DNA of 23,631 bases, taken from a virus. Under the pieces are notes generated by a model. It was not told the DNA's origin, searched no databases, and worked only from the letters and a program-made list of their open reading frames with translations. The stretch spans positions 1-23,631 of the IMG/VR virus record IMGVR_UViG_3300032092_000261; one strand, given 5' to 3'. Made by a program: the position numbers and the translations under genes. This document shows positions 21,948 to 23,631 of the stretch, piece by piece. Position 1 is the stretch's first letter, and the number at the start of each line of letters is the position of its first letter.

Positions 21948-22424
21948 TTACACAGCGCCTTCGCTGGCGATGGTCAGCACAACGTCAATACGCGATGCCT
22001 TGGCATTGGTTGCCACTGCGGTCGTCAAAGTGAGCCACGCATCCTTGGGAAGCGTGACAGGCGCCTTGGTCGTCGCATTGCGCAGGCGTGCTGCCGTGGC
22101 CAGTGGCAAAGCAGCAGCGAAATACTGCAGGTCTTGCGGCACCAGGGCGCTGTCCACACCGTCGATGTACTCGAAACCGAGATCGCCGGTAATGGTGGCC
22201 GTCATGCCGTTGGAAATCACCACCATGCTGTCCAGCAGGACAGAACCGGCGGGGATACGGCCCAGGCGGACCTTGTCGCCAGCGAGAATGGCAGCGGTGG
22301 AATCGGAACTCGTGGCGCTACCGTTGGTGGCCGTGACCAGCGAATACTGCAGGCCGTGGGCATTGCCCCAAGGGGTTGCGCCAACAAGGTTGCGGGGATT
22401 TACTTTGCGGGTGATCGTTGGCAT
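21948..22424 (-). CDS. 158-residue probable capsid accessory (decoration/stabilisation) protein
   Basis: ATG 22424 has GGAG 6 bases upstream and follows the capsid gene by an 80-base gap. The protein reads MPTITRKVNPRNLVG at the start, then a beta-rich body (LAGDKVRLGRIPAGSVLLDS; ATITGDLGFEYIDGVDSALV) and ends with SRIDVVLTIASEGAV. Its size, beta content, place directly after the major capsid gene and position before a terminator suit a decoration or cementing protein made in large amounts. No specific family was recognised. A minor head-fibre or scaffold-like role is an alternative. Confidence 0.8.
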   Translation of the reverse strand: MPTITRKVNPRNLVGATPWGNAHGLQYSLVTATNGSATSSDSTAAILAGDKVRLGRIPAGSVLLDSMVVISNGMTATITGDLGFEYIDGVDSALVPQDLQYFAAALPLATAARLRNATTKAPVTLPKDAWLTLTTAVATNAKASRIDVVLTIASEGAV

Positions 22425-22476
22425 GTCAGCCTCCGTAATCGAATCTATGAACTTTGGCGTTATGAGCCGGGCAGCC

Positions 22477-22508
22477 GTAAGCCACCCAGCTCAATCACAC
22501 TGGCTTAC
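22477..22508 (-). other. stop-codon hairpin at the 3' end of the major capsid gene
   Basis: In the minus-strand transcript GTAAGCCA (22508-22501) pairs perfectly with TGGCTTAC (22484-22477) around a 16-base loop. The TAA stop of the capsid gene lies inside the 5' arm. There is no U run after it, so it is better explained as an RNA-stabilising or pausing element than a strong terminator. Confidence 0.5.
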
Positions 22509-23631
22509 TGGCGGGCGCCGATGATGGGCACCACGGTATCCAAGGCGATAACGCCGTGGTCGGTGAAGTGCCTGACACCATTGCCCTGGTCAACGGCCCA
22601 GCGAATCTTGGCCAGGCCTTGAATGGCGCCAATCAGCAGCTCCATCTTGTCGTCGTGGTCGAACGACTTTTCGCTCCAGAAGTAAGGCATGCCGCCCTTG
22701 TCGCTGGAGCCGAACGCCTGCGCAAGCGCCTGTCCACCCAACAGCAAAGCGCGGTCCACGGCGAACGTGGTGCCCAGCGCAGCAGGGACGGTACAGGTTG
22801 ACTCCACTTCCGTGGTGTTCGATGCGCAGTAGCGAATCGTGTCACCGGCATAGAAGCGGATCGGCTTGGGCATCTTGCAGATCAAGACACCATTCCACAA
22901 ACCAACTTCACCCAGGAAAAGCGGGTGGTTATCGGCTTTGGATGCGCGGGCCAGAGCATTCGCCTGGAACTGGCGGAAGTTGGGATCGCTTGCAAAGCCG
23001 TGGTACTGGGCAGGCGAGACCATCAGGCAGCGCAGCGGCGAGTCTTCTGCCACCTTGTCGCCCGGCAGCTTGATTGCTGGGGGAGGAAGGGCAATTGACT
23101 CGATCATGGTGCGAATGCTGTCCACCACGTCCATGCTCAACTTGTCGGTGCTCTGCAAATCAACTTCACCAGCGATGACGTTGAAAGGCTTGATGGCAGC
23201 GCCGTCCGCGATGAAGTGACGGTTGCGCGTTGGCGCTTTCACATCATTGACCGCCATTTCGGCAAACATCTCATGGTCTGCCGTAGGAAGGCGCCACTCG
23301 ATGTTGTCGTGAAAGCCTCGGGCGCCAGCCATGTGAACCAGCATTGCTTGGTCCTGATAGCTGTCCATCAGCGATTGAGCGATTGGGCGGCCAATCTTGC
23401 GGAAGTTAACCGGGCTGCGCAGGTCAGTCATGGTGTTGCCAACGTCCACCGGGAAACGCGCCTGATTGACGCGCACACGGCTTTTGTCCAGCGCAATACC
23501 GGTGCCCTTGCCCTCGGCTTGGCGGCTGCCCATGATGGGGTAAGCGCCAACAGGCTGCACGAAGTGGAACTCCACCTCATCGCCCTTGCCACGGGTCAGG
23601 TCCACCGTGCGAACCACGGGCATATCAGTGC
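22505..23631 (-). CDS. major capsid protein, N4-gp56 (DUF4043) type, 5' end outside window
   Basis: The frame is open to the right edge, and the first Met in the window (23623) is probably internal, because this family normally has some tens of residues before the segment DLTRGKGDEVEFHFVQPVGA. Later family-like segments are KSRVRVNQARFPVDVG and MTDLRSPVNF, then CLMVSPAQYHGFASDPNFRQ, GEVGLWNGVLICKMPKPIRF and, near the end, LLLGGQALAQAFGSSD followed by WSEKSFDHDDKMELL. N4-gp56-like proteins are HK97-fold capsid subunits of short-tailed phages. The place upstream of a small accessory gene and a connector block supports this. At least 372 residues are present. Confidence 0.9.
   Translation of the reverse strand, partial: TDMPVVRTVDLTRGKGDEVEFHFVQPVGAYPIMGSRQAEGKGTGIALDKSRVRVNQARFPVDVGNTMTDLRSPVNFRKIGRPIAQSLMDSYQDQAMLVHMAGARGFHDNIEWRLPTADHEMFAEMAVNDVKAPTRNRHFIADGAAIKPFNVIAGEVDLQSTDKLSMDVVDSIRTMIESIALPPPAIKLPGDKVAEDSPLRCLMVSPAQYHGFASDPNFRQFQANALARASKADNHPLFLGEVGLWNGVLICKMPKPIRFYAGDTIRYCASNTTEVESTCTVPAALGTTFAVDRALLLGGQALAQAFGSSDKGGMPYFWSEKSFDHDDKMELLIGAIQGLAKIRWAVDQGNGVRHFTDHGVIALDTVVPIIGARQ

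Overview
The window looks like part of a tailed double-stranded DNA phage genome, or a prophage carrying the same block. It is GC-rich and almost completely coding. Every gene I can support lies on the minus strand, so transcription runs from high to low coordinates. The gene families (an N4-gp56-type capsid protein, a short-tail adaptor, and a giant methyltransferase/helicase polyvalent protein) and the absence of any tail tube, tape measure or baseplate gene suggest a podovirus-like morphogenesis block. It resembles the Bcep22-type phages of betaproteobacteria, but the host is inferred from gene style and base composition only. No integrase, tRNA, insertion sequence or CRISPR array is visible.

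Layout in transcription order. The major capsid gene runs in from the right edge and is followed by a stop-codon hairpin and a small probable capsid accessory gene. A good rho-independent terminator (21907-21931) closes this capsid module. Next come a small connector-like protein, a head-tail adaptor, a probable tail nozzle/propeller protein and three small virion proteins. Then follow a 693-residue Asp-box protein, a glycine-rich 107-residue protein, a 630-residue beta-rich protein and three Ala/Gln-rich, partly helical proteins (333, 348 and 668 residues) that are probably internal or ejected. The last gene is a giant ORF of at least 3269 codons that runs off the left edge. Neighbouring genes touch or overlap by a few bases in most places, so translational coupling is likely.

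The giant protein joins an N-terminal NW(N/D)DFTP duplication and Gly/Ala-rich hydrophobic segments to an N6-adenine methyltransferase (EPTGGTGM and NPPF), a Strawberry-notch-type SF2 helicase (GIGKGRQ, DESH, SAT, QMLGRVHRTGQ) and a C-terminal module common in phage and conjugative-element polyvalent proteins. The likely job, by analogy with phage P1 DarB, is to enter the cell with the DNA and protect it from restriction.

The most unexpected observation is inside this gene. In the linker between the methyltransferase and the helicase (4991-5356), the +1 frame of the same strand encodes a well-formed acidic 121-residue protein. By hand count its third codon positions are 70% G/C, against 43% for the giant frame over the same bases and about 80% in the neighbouring helicase. 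This is what a nested (overprinted) gene would look like. A second unexplained element is a 16-base sequence found twice exactly and once degenerately, each time between a stop codon and the next start.
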